From Nanobdellota archaeon (GTDB taxonomy: Archaea > Nanobdellota > Nanobdellia > Parvarchaeales > Parvarchaeaceae), in assembly GCA_021836125.1 (NCBI GenBank), contig JAKBJF010000001.1, positions 1 through 64,000 of the forward strand: a stretch of 64,000 nt of DNA, given 5' to 3'. Of the stretch, positions 15,881-25,434 are shown piece by piece. Made by a program: the position numbers and the translations under genes. The notes under the pieces were generated by a model. The model was given only the letters and a program-made list of their open reading frames with translations. It did no database searches and was not told the origin of the DNA. How positions within the stretch are numbered: the stretch's first letter is position 1; each line of letters begins with the position of its first letter.

Positions 15881-18800
15881 ATGTCTACATTTAATGCGCC
15901 GCCTCCAGAAGGGCCTGCACCGCTGCAGCCTCCGAGCGGTCTGAGAATAAAACTTACAAAGCTAACAACGACCCCGTCAAGAAGCAGCTTATACGCAATA
16001 GTTATAGGTGTGATAATAGCGGTGATAGCCGTCATTTTGATACTTGGTTTGTATGTTTTAAAATCGCCAAGTTCACCCAGCATAAATCTTCCACTGGCAC
16101 TCACTGTTTCTAACGCTACAGCGAATTCGTCGTTATTATTTTTTAAGGTGATGAACGAAAACAACGATTCTGTTCACTTGGCTGCCCTCTCCGCAATATT
16201 CAAGGGATCAACTTATTCTAATTTTCAATGCGCTTCGGATTATATAACTGGTCATAATTATACTATCTGCAATGTAAAGACCAGCAATTTGCTACCTAAT
16301 TCGTCTGTAGAATTATCACTTAAATACAACCTTATAAATTCTAGCATGTATAATTCGCTGAATGAATCGCTTCAGATAAAAAGCTTATCGAACATAAGCG
16401 GATATGTTTATACCAAATTCAATGAAACCGGTCTTCCCTCGGGTTCAATTTGGCGCGTCGGATTCAATGGAATTTACATAAATACAAACAGAACCTCTGT
16501 GTGGTTTTATAATAGCATGAATATCTATTCGTTTAATGTTTCGGCCGTGACCGTGTCGGGCTGTATATTCACACCGTCGCCAAAGAACGGCAGAATTGCC
16601 GCTGCAATAACCGAAATTGTGAGATTTAATTCCTCTTGTTCGGCATCATTTTCGGAGTCTGGATTGCCAGCTGGAATGAGTTGGTCGGTAACGTATGACG
16701 GTATAACTAAATCGACTAGTGCACCTTCAAACATAGTTTTCACGACACGGGCGGGCGTGTTTAATTATTCTGTTAATTCTTTAACTACGGCCTCTGGCAG
16801 TTGTACAACGATGTATTCTCCTTCACCAGCCGCCGGTAGGTTGGTTGCCGGATTTGCACTTTCGATATCCTTCTCTTCAAGCACCTCGTGCAGCAACTCC
16901 ACACATGTTAACACTACGTTCTCCAGCTCAGGTTTGTCGACTGGAATTAGTTGGTCGGTAACGTATGACGGTATAACTAAATCGGCTAGTGCACCTTCAA
17001 ACATAGTTTTCACGACTTCCACAGGCACATTCGCGTATTCGGTTCCTACAATTTCAAATTCTTCCTCAAATTGTACGACGATGTACTCCCCATCACCTGC
17101 CAATGGCAGTACCACAGCTGGAACTCGCGTGAATATAATTTTCAGCGGATCTACGTCATGCAGCAGCTCACATCTAATAAACACGACTTTTTCAGAATCC
17201 GCGCTTCCGTCCGGTGCCTCTTGGGCAGTCACATTTGCTGGAACGACTAAAACCAAGAATACTCCATCATCAATCATATTCTCTACATCACGAGGCAACT
17301 TTTCTTTTTCAGTCCAAAATGTAGTTATTAAGAATGCTTCATCAAGCTGCGATTCGACTTATCACCCTAACCCAGCATCCGGCATCGAAACTGCTGGCTC
17401 AAATGTTTCTGTCACGTTTTCAAGCATAACGACAAGTTGTAACACTGCATTTATGGAACAGAATCTGCCTTTGTCCGGAGTTTCTAGTGTTACATCTCCA
17501 CAAAATATATTATATATCATACCCATAACCATAAACAATACACAATCTTCGCCAACCGCTTCACCTTTCCAACAGCTAATAAACGTTTCTAGTTCGTCTA
17601 ACTTCTGGAACGAAATAAATTATTCGGGGCAGAACGTTGAATTTTTCTATGCAAACGGTACGATAATCTCTTCATGGTTAGAAAGCGTACTCCCAAGCTT
17701 TGTGTGGTGGGTAAAGATTGGGTCTATAGCCCCTAAGTCAACTTTAACCATATATATGGGGTTGGCCAATGTAAATGTAAGTCTATTCAACAACGTAAAC
17801 GTGGGGCTAGCTCCTTATTTGCCGTCGAATTATGGATTTGGAACTTACGGACAATACGATGACGGTGCGAACGTGTTCAATTTCTACGATAATTTCGCTG
17901 GTACTGCTTTGAGCAGTAAATGGGTCAATAATACGGTCAATTCCGGCGGAAAATTAACGATAAATAATGGCATGAGTTTCGCTCGAGGCACAGTCGGAAA
18001 CGCACAGGCTTTCCTTTACTCGAAGACTAATTTCAGTACCGGTGTATACGAGACTTACGGAACTATCCCTGCCGGCGGATCTTCCCTGCTAAAGTACATA
18101 TACGCTGCTTTCGGTGCATCCAATCGCAGCGCTACAAATTATGGAGCGGCCGTTGGAGACTTCAAGTCTGTCTATGGTCTTAGAACGGGAACTTCCTTGG
18201 CTGGCCATGTACAGATACCCGGACTTTATGGGGGGGATTATATATGGCAATTATTCGTCCCTGCAGCGTCTCCTGCATTCATAAACGCGTCTCAAGATTA
18301 CGGAACTATGATAACATCAAACAGCTACGTCCCTAATTTCCCTCTTCCCATAACGTTTTTCGACCAGAATAACACGGGAATAAATGTTGGGCCTTTCAAC
18401 TGGGTACGGGTGCGCGCCTATCCGCCGAATAATGTTATGCCTTCGGTAAGTTTTGGTACGTGGTTAATTAAACAATGGAATGTGACTTACGATGGAATAA
18501 ACTCCGCATCCACACAGAACGCAATGGTATTTTCTACGTCTGCAGGAACGTTCAGCTTTTCTGTTCCAAACGAATTTAGCTATTCGCCTGTGTGCATAAC
18601 AACGTATGCACCGTATCCGTCGTCGGGCAGCCAATCATCAGGCTCGTCTAAGACAATAACATTTACGCCGTCTACATTATGTACGACGACTTTCTTTGAA
18701 TCTAATCTAGCGGGCAGTCCAATGGATATACCTTGGAATATAACATACGACGGCGTTGACAACCAATCTTCACTATTTCCGGGAGGGTGTGTTGAGATAT

Positions 18801-19882
18801 GCAGAATGCCATCGTATAGCACTAGTATTAACTTTTACACGCCGCCAGGTTCCTACGCGTACAGTGCATCTGTAGCGCCATCTACACCGAACGAAATCGG
18901 TATATACAAACCCATAAACAAAAACATAAGCAATCCTGGCCAACCGCTTGGAATAGCGTTTGACTCTCTTAACAAAGAGATATTCGTTGCAGATTATGCT
19001 GACAACAAAACGAGTATAATAAACACGAGCACAAACACTGTAATAAATAACATAACAGGGTTTGCGCACCCGTACATTCTTGTTTTCGATCCTGCAAACA
19101 AATTGTTATATATAAGCGATTATGGCGCTAACAAAATAACCGTTGTAAATACTACTTCAGACGCAGTACTTAAGAATATCAGCACACCTTCGAGTAATTC
19201 GGTTTTTAGTATGACGTTTGACCAAGCTGATAATGAGATATGGGCCGCGGATGAAGCCAATATCGTCGTTATTAATGCTACTACGAACCAGAACATAAAA
19301 AACATGAGCCTTCCATACTTCCCATCATCCACACTCGGCATAACTTATGACCCTTCCAACGGTTACGTATATGCTTCAATTTGGAGCGCCGGTGTCGTCG
19401 CACAAATAAACACGAATACATACAAAATAATAGAGAACATTTCAGTTCAAAGCGGCCCACAGGGATTGGCGTATGATCCTTCGAATAAAGAACTTTACGT
19501 GGCGAATTTCCTTGCAAACACCACTAGTGTAATAAACACGACTACAAACACAAATATAAAAAACATCGCCATAAACGGCAGCCCAACGCCGATAGCGTAC
19601 GGTGGAAATGCGATTTATGTATTAAGCTATAATTCTGCGTATGGTTCTATAATAAGTGATAAAACAAATTCTGTTATAAGCACATTTTATGACGGATATA
19701 ATCCCTCCATAAATTATGCTGATTCCGTGAACGGGTTTATGGCAGAGGATACTCTCAATGGCGTAATGTACCTGACAGATTCTATAAATAATGTTACGAG
19801 ACGGCTAAACAAGATCTATGTTCCAAGTCCGATGTCCGGAACACTTACTGCTGGTTCAACAATGACAATAACATATAGTTAA
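15881..19882 (+). CDS. Giant surface protein: Ig-like repeats, DUF2341/LamG-like insert, YVTN-type beta-propeller
   Basis: 1333 residues. A Pro-rich cytoplasmic start is followed by one membrane helix (about residues 38-62). Then come about five copies of an 80-90-residue beta domain with the signature F[SN]E[ST]GLP, W[SR]V[TG][YF][DN]G, a [ST]T.GTF.[YF]SV strand and a YSPSP..G closing strand. A DUF2341-type domain plus a concanavalin-like segment is inserted after a partial repeat (about residues 540-860). A second insert of YVTN/NHL-type propeller blades (repeated VADY, NTSTNTV and ITYDPSNG elements) lies near the C-terminus. The final strand SPMSGTLTAGS closes a repeat that began before the propeller. 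It is probably an adhesin or cell-contact protein. It has many N-glycosylation sequons. Confidence 0.85.
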   Translation: MSTFNAPPPEGPAPLQPPSGLRIKLTKLTTTPSRSSLYAIVIGVIIAVIAVILILGLYVLKSPSSPSINLPLALTVSNATANSSLLFFKVMNENNDSVHLAALSAIFKGSTYSNFQCASDYITGHNYTICNVKTSNLLPNSSVELSLKYNLINSSMYNSLNESLQIKSLSNISGYVYTKFNETGLPSGSIWRVGFNGIYINTNRTSVWFYNSMNIYSFNVSAVTVSGCIFTPSPKNGRIAAAITEIVRFNSSCSASFSESGLPAGMSWSVTYDGITKSTSAPSNIVFTTRAGVFNYSVNSLTTASGSCTTMYSPSPAAGRLVAGFALSISFSSSTSCSNSTHVNTTFSSSGLSTGISWSVTYDGITKSASAPSNIVFTTSTGTFAYSVPTISNSSSNCTTMYSPSPANGSTTAGTRVNIIFSGSTSCSSSHLINTTFSESALPSGASWAVTFAGTTKTKNTPSSIIFSTSRGNFSFSVQNVVIKNASSSCDSTYHPNPASGIETAGSNVSVTFSSITTSCNTAFMEQNLPLSGVSSVTSPQNILYIIPITINNTQSSPTASPFQQLINVSSSSNFWNEINYSGQNVEFFYANGTIISSWLESVLPSFVWWVKIGSIAPKSTLTIYMGLANVNVSLFNNVNVGLAPYLPSNYGFGTYGQYDDGANVFNFYDNFAGTALSSKWVNNTVNSGGKLTINNGMSFARGTVGNAQAFLYSKTNFSTGVYETYGTIPAGGSSLLKYIYAAFGASNRSATNYGAAVGDFKSVYGLRTGTSLAGHVQIPGLYGGDYIWQLFVPAASPAFINASQDYGTMITSNSYVPNFPLPITFFDQNNTGINVGPFNWVRVRAYPPNNVMPSVSFGTWLIKQWNVTYDGINSASTQNAMVFSTSAGTFSFSVPNEFSYSPVCITTYAPYPSSGSQSSGSSKTITFTPSTLCTTTFFESNLAGSPMDIPWNITYDGVDNQSSLFPGGCVEICRMPSYSTSINFYTPPGSYAYSASVAPSTPNEIGIYKPINKNISNPGQPLGIAFDSLNKEIFVADYADNKTSIINTSTNTVINNITGFAHPYILVFDPANKLLYISDYGANKITVVNTTSDAVLKNISTPSSNSVFSMTFDQADNEIWAADEANIVVINATTNQNIKNMSLPYFPSSTLGITYDPSNGYVYASIWSAGVVAQINTNTYKIIENISVQSGPQGLAYDPSNKELYVANFLANTTSVINTTTNTNIKNIAINGSPTPIAYGGNAIYVLSYNSAYGSIISDKTNSVISTFYDGYNPSINYADSVNGFMAEDTLNGVMYLTDSINNVTRRLNKIYVPSPMSGTLTAGSTMTITYS
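16671..16746 (+). repeat. Internal DNA repeat, copy 1
   Basis: 76 bases matching 16941-17016 at 74 positions, in frame and 270 bases (90 codons) apart. This is far more similar than the surrounding repeat units, which points to recent duplication or gene conversion inside the surface-protein gene. Confidence 0.9.
16941..17016 (+). repeat. Internal DNA repeat, copy 2
   Basis: Second copy of the 76-base unit; it differs from copy 1 at two bases only (a G/T and an A/G change). It encodes the WSVTYDGITKS region of an Ig-like domain. Confidence 0.9.
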
Positions 19883-20108
19883 AACCGTCGATAACTGGCG
19901 TTAATCATTGTCTATTGCGTGCAATTGTTTTTAAGGGTACAGGTCTTGATAAATACCAAAATCCGTTGTCAAGTGCCGGACTTGTTCAGGACAATAAATT
20001 ATCAAACGATGCGGCAAAACAAGATTTCTAGAATGGATTCATATATTATTCTGATGGATGAGAAGTACTTCAATCTTAGCCGATTGTAATTTATCTAAAT
20101 AAAAAAGA

Positions 20109-20117
20109 GATTTATAG
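20109..20117 (+). promoter_or_regulatory. TATA-like box of small-protein cassette 2
   Basis: GATTTATAG, centred 27 bases before the ATG at 20140 and 21 before the ATG at 20134, which favours 20140. The stretch from box to start resembles that at 14711-14744. Confidence 0.5.
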
Positions 20118-20139
20118 TAAATTCTCCAATAATATGAAT

Positions 20140-20325
20140 ATGGCAAAAAAAGAGCAGGTAAAACGCACGTCGAAGAATAAAGTTGCAAAACAAAAAGGGG
20201 CTGGGGCCCCTAAAGACGAAGATTTAGAAGTTGATGAGCAACCTACGGACGACGAATATAGCGAAGAGGAAGAGGAAGAAGAAGGTCGTAAAGACAACAC
20301 GGAGTCAGAAGATAATTACATTTAA
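20140..20325 (+). CDS. 61-residue basic-then-acidic small protein (cassette 2)
   Basis: Begins MAKKEQVKRTSKN (Lys-rich), then turns strongly acidic with a run of eight Glu after Ser, and ends TESEDNYI. It shares composition, order and tail with the 43-residue protein at 14742. An alternative ATG lies 6 bases earlier. The next gene starts 1 base after the stop, so the two form a cassette. Confidence 0.7.
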   Translation: MAKKEQVKRTSKNKVAKQKGAGAPKDEDLEVDEQPTDDEYSEEEEEEEGRKDNTESEDNYI

Positions 20326-20326
20326 T

Positions 20327-20599
20327 ATGGGACTTGATACGCTCCTCGTTGACGGAAAGGTCGCGACATATGCAAGTCGCTTGAAGTCTACATACAATGC
20401 AATAAAATGCGCTCCATTTAAATATAAACTCGGTGTGGGAATTACAGTACTGATTGGCGGGTGGTACTCTCTTATCGGGATAGCAAACGCCATCCAGGGC
20501 GATTTCGCGGGTTTATTTTTCGCTGGTTTCGGTGCTGTGTCTTTTGGAGCTACTGGCGACATATTAAGAAGTGCTTATAATAAGTATTCTAAATTGTGA
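20327..20599 (+). CDS. 90-residue two-helix membrane protein
   Basis: The motif GLDTLL is at residues 2-7. A polar stretch follows, then two hydrophobic segments (about residues 40-57 and 62-80) separated by a short Gly/Asp turn. The start is chosen just after the stop of the small charged protein (spacing 1 base); an upstream GTG-like extension in the same frame would overlap the charged gene and is unlikely. Function unknown. Confidence 0.7.
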   Translation: MGLDTLLVDGKVATYASRLKSTYNAIKCAPFKYKLGVGITVLIGGWYSLIGIANAIQGDFAGLFFAGFGAVSFGATGDILRSAYNKYSKL

Positions 20600-20615
20600 A
20601 TAATCGGAACGTCTT

Positions 20616-21782
20616 CTACTCCGGTATTAATCTCTTTACGGCGCAGTAAAAGCGCCCCCGAAGTTCTTTATTGACCTTGTCGTCAACTACATCCGATTCG
20701 TCTTTAACCAGCCGGACCAGATCCTTTCTTTCTAGCCCAGACAGTTCCAAAGCATTTTTATAGGCTAAAGGAAATGCAGACTTTAGTTGTTTCCGCACAT
20801 TGTTCATAACTGAATCCCAGTCTATATTTTCGCATTCTATCTCCTCTAAGTCTACAAAATAAAGTGTACCGTCGACTGACACTGCGCTATCCCTTGCGAC
20901 ATTGCCGTAAGGGAGATAATATATTGACCCGGCGCTGCTTCTCGCAGGCATGCTTGCTATCATAAAAAGTGAGTTAAAAAGATTTTTGAAAAATGTCTCC
21001 TTTTTTTCAATTTTTTCTATAGACTTTGCACAGTTAGAAAGGGTCATAACGCCGGTGTCCGCTTTATATCTTTCCAGCCTTACTCGAGAAGGCAAGCCTC
21101 GTATTTCCTGCATAACTACGTCAGACGATTTATGGTCTTCCGAAGCGGGAATCAGGGACGCACTGTCAGCTTCGCAAATATAGAAAACTGGCGGTAAGTT
21201 AACTCCTAAAAGCTTAAGTTCTGAAAGCCTTAACTCTTGCTCTGCATATTCTTTTGCTTGCCCACCATACGGCCTGTCAAAATCATCGCGTGCGCTGCAT
21301 ATTACACGCGCGCTTCCGTTCCTTGTTATCAGGTCGTTTATATTTTTCTTATAGGCAGGAGACATGAAGCTTTCAACGGTTTTTATCGAATAACCGCACC
21401 CCTTTACATTTAAGGCGAACTCCTGGTCGTTTACGACAACTTTAGGAACCTGCTTTTTTGATCCATCACATACTATCTCCTCTAAATTTGCTGATCTGCC
21501 ACCCATTATCGTTGCGTTTATGTATTCTTGTGTTGGTGTTGATGTATCAGATGTCTTTGAGCCGAAAATACGTGAAAGTATTCCTTTGCTAGCATGGTTA
21601 TTACCAGTATCACTGCCAGTCAAAAGATCCATGTCATATGGTATAAAGAAACCATCAAGAAGCCGTTTTATTTCCGCAGATAGACCATTGTATGCTTGCC
21701 CATATTTTAAAGAGGGTGAACGCCTTTTCAGAAGTATTATCCTATCGCTTTGAGGCTCCGGGTCCCAGTAATTTTTTACCAT
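20616..21782 (-). CDS. Kinase-fold-like protein with degenerate catalytic loop
   Basis: 388 residues. It has features of a protein-kinase/aminoglycoside-kinase-like fold in the right order: VKGCG (Gly-rich turn), an EQELRLSELKLLG helix followed by PPVFYICE, a hinge-like VMQEIRGLPSRVR, then a catalytic-loop-like segment YGNVARDS and GTLYFVDLEEIE in place of the usual HGD...N and IDFD/DFG. His and Asp of HGD are replaced by Tyr and Asn, so it may be a pseudokinase or use other chemistry. This is inference from pattern only. It starts 4 bases after the 756-residue gene ends, in one operon. Confidence 0.6.
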   Translation of the reverse strand: MVKNYWDPEPQSDRIILLKRRSPSLKYGQAYNGLSAEIKRLLDGFFIPYDMDLLTGSDTGNNHASKGILSRIFGSKTSDTSTPTQEYINATIMGGRSANLEEIVCDGSKKQVPKVVVNDQEFALNVKGCGYSIKTVESFMSPAYKKNINDLITRNGSARVICSARDDFDRPYGGQAKEYAEQELRLSELKLLGVNLPPVFYICEADSASLIPASEDHKSSDVVMQEIRGLPSRVRLERYKADTGVMTLSNCAKSIEKIEKKETFFKNLFNSLFMIASMPARSSAGSIYYLPYGNVARDSAVSVDGTLYFVDLEEIECENIDWDSVMNNVRKQLKSAFPLAYKNALELSGLERKDLVRLVKDESDVVDDKVNKELRGRFYCAVKRLIPE

Positions 21783-21786
21783 GTCG

Positions 21787-24057
21787 TTATGTTAATAGTT
21801 TAGTTTGCGTTTCTTCAGCCGGTGACTGACTCGCAGTATCTCCTACGGCACTGTCCTTATTTACTTCAAAAACGTAGCCGTTTAGTTCTTTGTGCGATTC
21901 TATGTATGCGTCTGTATCGAGCGCAAACGTCGACGTGTATGTTTGTAAGTTTTTCTTCTTTACGTAGTCTATGAACTCCTGCGGTGTCTTGTTCTGCACG
22001 TCTCTGTTGAAGATTATTCTCGCTACGCCATAGTTTTTTGCACGATCTATTAGGTCCGAATATATAAGCCTGATGTTTTCTTCTTTTCTAATTTCCTTGC
22101 ACCCTTCCACCGAATCTACGACGATGGCATCCTTCTCTCGATAGCATATGGCTGCTGCAGATGGTTTTCCCTGAAATTCGTATCTTACGAGAAGAAACCT
22201 GTTGTCTGCGCAGTATTTTAGTATAGTCTCTGATTTTGCCATAAAGGGTGGAAACACGCACGCATTCATATCATTGTCATTAAAGTCCAGAGGGTTGTTG
22301 CTTTCAACGGCTTTTATAAAGAGCCCCTTCTTTGGTCCATTGTCATAAAATTTCTCAAGAGCAAGCACATCATTTATAAGGCCGCTATCGATTTCGCGGA
22401 TAGCTTCGAACGCGCTGTCGTATCCCCGCAAATTTATAGATCGTTCGAGCGCAGAAACGCGACTTGCGTCCGCATACAATTCCTTTCTCGCGCGGTCAAT
22501 CGTCTCTTCTTGCACTATGTTCTGAGAAAACCCGCTATCTTGTGCCTTTTCAGGGCTTAGAAGAAGGTTTACAACGTACTCTTTAACTGATTCCTTGGGG
22601 CAGTTTAACGCGAACTTTTTGGACGCGGAATAGAAGCTTTGATTCTTCCTTTCTGATTTATTTATCAGGTCAACAAGACGTGATTGCTCATCTTTTTTAA
22701 GAAATGAGAAGAATGCCATTAGTTCATCCAAGTTAGTCAGTTTATCTTTCAGACCGAATTTCGATTCTAAGTGCTTATTTGTGAGCTCTAGATAGTTGCC
22801 TATATTCTTGCGGGAAGGTTTTGGTAAAGCCGTATTGTAATAAACTGATGATAAATATGATATGGAAATTTTCAGTTTGTCAACATCGGTTATAAGGTCT
22901 GGGTTGCAAGAAGAAACAAAATGGTGTAGGAAGAAAACATTGTTGCCCTTATACGCCTCTAGCATTTCCTTGGAGGAGACTAACCTGTCCCAAAGATCTA
23001 ATGCTTTGTCTATTCTCTTTTTACTGCGTAACCGTGATAAGCTATCAACTAAATCTTCTATTTGACCACTTTCGTCTTTCGCGTAAAGTGCGTGTACTGC
23101 ATCAAATACTCTATCGTCGTTCAACAACGCGGCCAATTTCTCTGCGGATTTAATGCCGTGCGTTCTCGCCTCGTTAACTATGTTAGTGATCAAGTGGTAC
23201 GAATACCATTTATTATAATGATTAGACAATTTTATTATCTCTTTAGAAGATAATAACGCGCAAAATGAATTTATTGTCGATCTTGACGGTGATATGTCGA
23301 CTATGTCTATGAAATACGAGCCGGACGCTTCAAAAAGCGCCTTATTTTGCCGCGCGGTTTTGTCGAGTGAAGCGAGCAGTTTTTCATCCAATAATTCCTT
23401 TGAAGGAGACAATGAGTTTAATAGTTGATACAGTAATGCTGACGAAAGATCATCGTAAAGGGAGTTTATCTTTTCTGCCACCTCTTTTCTGCTTAACAGC
23501 CCCAATACGTCAAAAAGTTTCTTATCCAGACCTGGTCTCAAAGCACAATTTGTAAGGGAATCAGCTATTTGTTCAGCGTTCTTATCATTATATAGATTAA
23601 GCATATTTTGCACCTCTTCGTTCGAAAACACGCTGTAATATCTCCTTTTGTCAAGCGCCGGTCTTACGGTTTCAATGTATATTATTTCTGCTAACACTTG
23701 ATATAGCACTTTTGGACTATTGAACTTGTCAAGTAAAGGAATCAACGATTCCGCATTTAATGCTTCTTTTTTGTACTTTGAACAAAACAATAACTTTCTT
23801 ATGATTTCGCCCGTGTTATCTTGGTTGGAAAACTTATTCAAAAGATTTGTAACACCTTCGTTCTGGAAATATTCCAGCGCCTTAGATCTTGAAATATCCC
23901 GACTTTCATGGTAGAGATTAAGACTCTGTACGAACATATCGCGTAAATCTGGGTTTAATCGTGACAGCACAGTCTCCAGTTTTTTATTAGACTGACTATT
24001 GACCGCCATCCTAACCTGTTTGGCCTGAAGCATCGATTCTATGTTCTTTTTTGTCAT
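21787..24057 (-). CDS. Large helical-repeat protein with GNAT-like C-terminus
   Basis: 756 residues. Residues about 20-500 are a series of 35-45-residue helical units (HEAT/TPR-like in look, each with paired amphipathic helices), suggesting a scaffold. The last about 150 residues resemble a GNAT acyltransferase fold: FLLVRYEFQGKPSAAAICYRE, a central VVDSVEG strand, then a helix and ARIIFNRDV. The clear acetyl-CoA loop R-x-x-G-x-G is not seen. The N-terminus has NIESML at residues 5-10. It is upstream in the operon with the kinase-like gene; no function is assigned. Confidence 0.6.
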   Translation of the reverse strand: MTKKNIESMLQAKQVRMAVNSQSNKKLETVLSRLNPDLRDMFVQSLNLYHESRDISRSKALEYFQNEGVTNLLNKFSNQDNTGEIIRKLLFCSKYKKEALNAESLIPLLDKFNSPKVLYQVLAEIIYIETVRPALDKRRYYSVFSNEEVQNMLNLYNDKNAEQIADSLTNCALRPGLDKKLFDVLGLLSRKEVAEKINSLYDDLSSALLYQLLNSLSPSKELLDEKLLASLDKTARQNKALFEASGSYFIDIVDISPSRSTINSFCALLSSKEIIKLSNHYNKWYSYHLITNIVNEARTHGIKSAEKLAALLNDDRVFDAVHALYAKDESGQIEDLVDSLSRLRSKKRIDKALDLWDRLVSSKEMLEAYKGNNVFFLHHFVSSCNPDLITDVDKLKISISYLSSVYYNTALPKPSRKNIGNYLELTNKHLESKFGLKDKLTNLDELMAFFSFLKKDEQSRLVDLINKSERKNQSFYSASKKFALNCPKESVKEYVVNLLLSPEKAQDSGFSQNIVQEETIDRARKELYADASRVSALERSINLRGYDSAFEAIREIDSGLINDVLALEKFYDNGPKKGLFIKAVESNNPLDFNDNDMNACVFPPFMAKSETILKYCADNRFLLVRYEFQGKPSAAAICYREKDAIVVDSVEGCKEIRKEENIRLIYSDLIDRAKNYGVARIIFNRDVQNKTPQEFIDYVKKKNLQTYTSTFALDTDAYIESHKELNGYVFEVNKDSAVGDTASQSPAEETQTKLLT

Positions 24058-24197
24058 ATGGGTTGTTATAATTATGATGGTCCAATGTATATATATTTAA
24101 TGTCACTATAAAATAGTTAATTATTACATAATAAGTGTGCTGTTAATTCAATGAAAGTTAAGGAGAAGCATAAAAATATGGCGCAGCTATCTCTATA

Positions 24198-24755
24198 ATG
24201 AGAGTCCTGGTATTATCGGATATACATTACCCCCATACCGACACAAGAGTCTTAATATCTATAGTAAAAAAAGAAAAACCAGACAAACTTATCTTACTTG
24301 GGGATATAATAAACGATAAGGGTTATGATAAGAAACTGTTCAAACTAGTTGAAAGGTTGGTAGGCGACAATTATTATTTTGTAAAAGGGGACGAAGATAA
24401 AGTAAATTATGGGTTAAGCAAGCTCACTATGGAAATAAACGGCGTGCGTTTCCTTTTTGCGCACGGTCATAAACTTCAAATGGTGGGTGATGAACCAGTA
24501 GAATACATCGCAGAAAAAATAAAGAGTATAAACAAAAACGCACCGCTTCTTATGTATGCTATCGTAGCAAGGCTCAGAAACATTTTTTTCAAAGGAGAAA
24601 TAGTACTCGGGCATGTACATGCACTAAGACGTTTCAAAAGGTTAAGAGTCACGTGTGCTGGTACCCTTACCGATCTAAATAACATATACAACGAGAAAGG
24701 TTATGTTGTTATTGACACTACTGGAATACATACTGTCAGATTGCTGAAAAAATAA
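24198..24755 (+). CDS. YfcE/MJ0936-type metallophosphoesterase with altered motif III
   Basis: 185 residues, the normal size. Motifs in order: DIH (Asp8, His10), LLGDII, then KGDED where the family has G-N-[HC]-[DE], HGH and GHVH. The Asn that normally binds the second metal and transition state is Asp here. It probably still binds two metals. It may hydrolyse phosphodiesters, but specificity is unknown. A TATA-like box is seen about 24 bases upstream. Confidence 0.88.
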   Translation: MRVLVLSDIHYPHTDTRVLISIVKKEKPDKLILLGDIINDKGYDKKLFKLVERLVGDNYYFVKGDEDKVNYGLSKLTMEINGVRFLFAHGHKLQMVGDEPVEYIAEKIKSINKNAPLLMYAIVARLRNIFFKGEIVLGHVHALRRFKRLRVTCAGTLTDLNNIYNEKGYVVIDTTGIHTVRLLKK

Positions 24756-24780
24756 ACGGATTATAATTATGGTATTTTTA

Positions 24781-25377
24781 TCAATTCCCAAACCTGGGAT
24801 CCTTATCTGCCCAATAATCTAGGACCATCGACTCTATCCATTTTCTGTCTTCTTTGATGTTTCTCTCGTCATCCTTCCGTCTCAAGCTCGGCGCTGGATC
24901 TAATAATTTTATGTATACATGTCCCCCTTTTTTGTACTTGATTATATTCGAATAGTCTAGGTCTCCGTGTCCTATACCTTTTGAATGCAAAGCCTCAACA
25001 GCATAAATTATCTGTGAGCGTATTTCCCTTGCTTCGCGCGGTGAAATTAATTTCATTTTCGCTTTTTCCAAATCTTCTCCTTCAATTTTTTCTGAAAGAT
25101 AACCCACGTATTGGCCTTTTTTGTCTACAATAAGGGCATGGGGTGATGAGACATATTCCGGAGCCGCACCGTATATTCTAGACATATTTCTGTATTCCCC
25201 ATACACTAAATCTCCCATGAAATATGTAGGTTGTAACCGTTTAACGTGCACGCCGCGTCTTTTCATATCTGATTTTTTTACATCGGATAAATCAACGGTC
25301 TTCATGCCTTTAGCATCAATTTTAACTTTTATTCCAAGTAACCTTTCCAAGTTTATTTTATTTGTATCTGGATTCAT
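24781..25377 (-). CDS. Small protein-kinase-like protein
   Basis: 198 residues. The C-terminal part has the kinase catalytic loop HGDLDYSN (His137, Asp139, Asn144) and KLLDPA (Asp160 for metal, as in BUD32/RIO-type kinases). The region before has a hinge-like YLSEKIEG. There is no obvious Gly-rich loop, but an N-lobe is short in this class. The N-terminus carries NLERLL (residues 9-14), the recurrent motif. It is convergent with the metallophosphoesterase, 25 bases apart. Confidence 0.8.
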   Translation of the reverse strand: MNPDTNKINLERLLGIKVKIDAKGMKTVDLSDVKKSDMKRRGVHVKRLQPTYFMGDLVYGEYRNMSRIYGAAPEYVSSPHALIVDKKGQYVGYLSEKIEGEDLEKAKMKLISPREAREIRSQIIYAVEALHSKGIGHGDLDYSNIIKYKKGGHVYIKLLDPAPSLRRKDDERNIKEDRKWIESMVLDYWADKDPRFGN

Positions 25378-25434
25378 AGCGAAGTCACTTAATTTTTGGT
25401 TTTGTACGTTGTTTAAACCCCGTGTTGGTCGATG

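Noticed and set aside
16525-17298. Long minus-strand frames inside the giant surface gene
   Set aside because: They arise from the Ser/Thr/Val-rich repeats on the plus strand; their repeats mirror the coding repeats.
19892-20092. Open frame of about 66 codons between the giant surface gene and the second cassette
   Set aside because: Only GTG/TTG starts, composition not convincing, and a competing frame in the same stretch looks equally protein-like.
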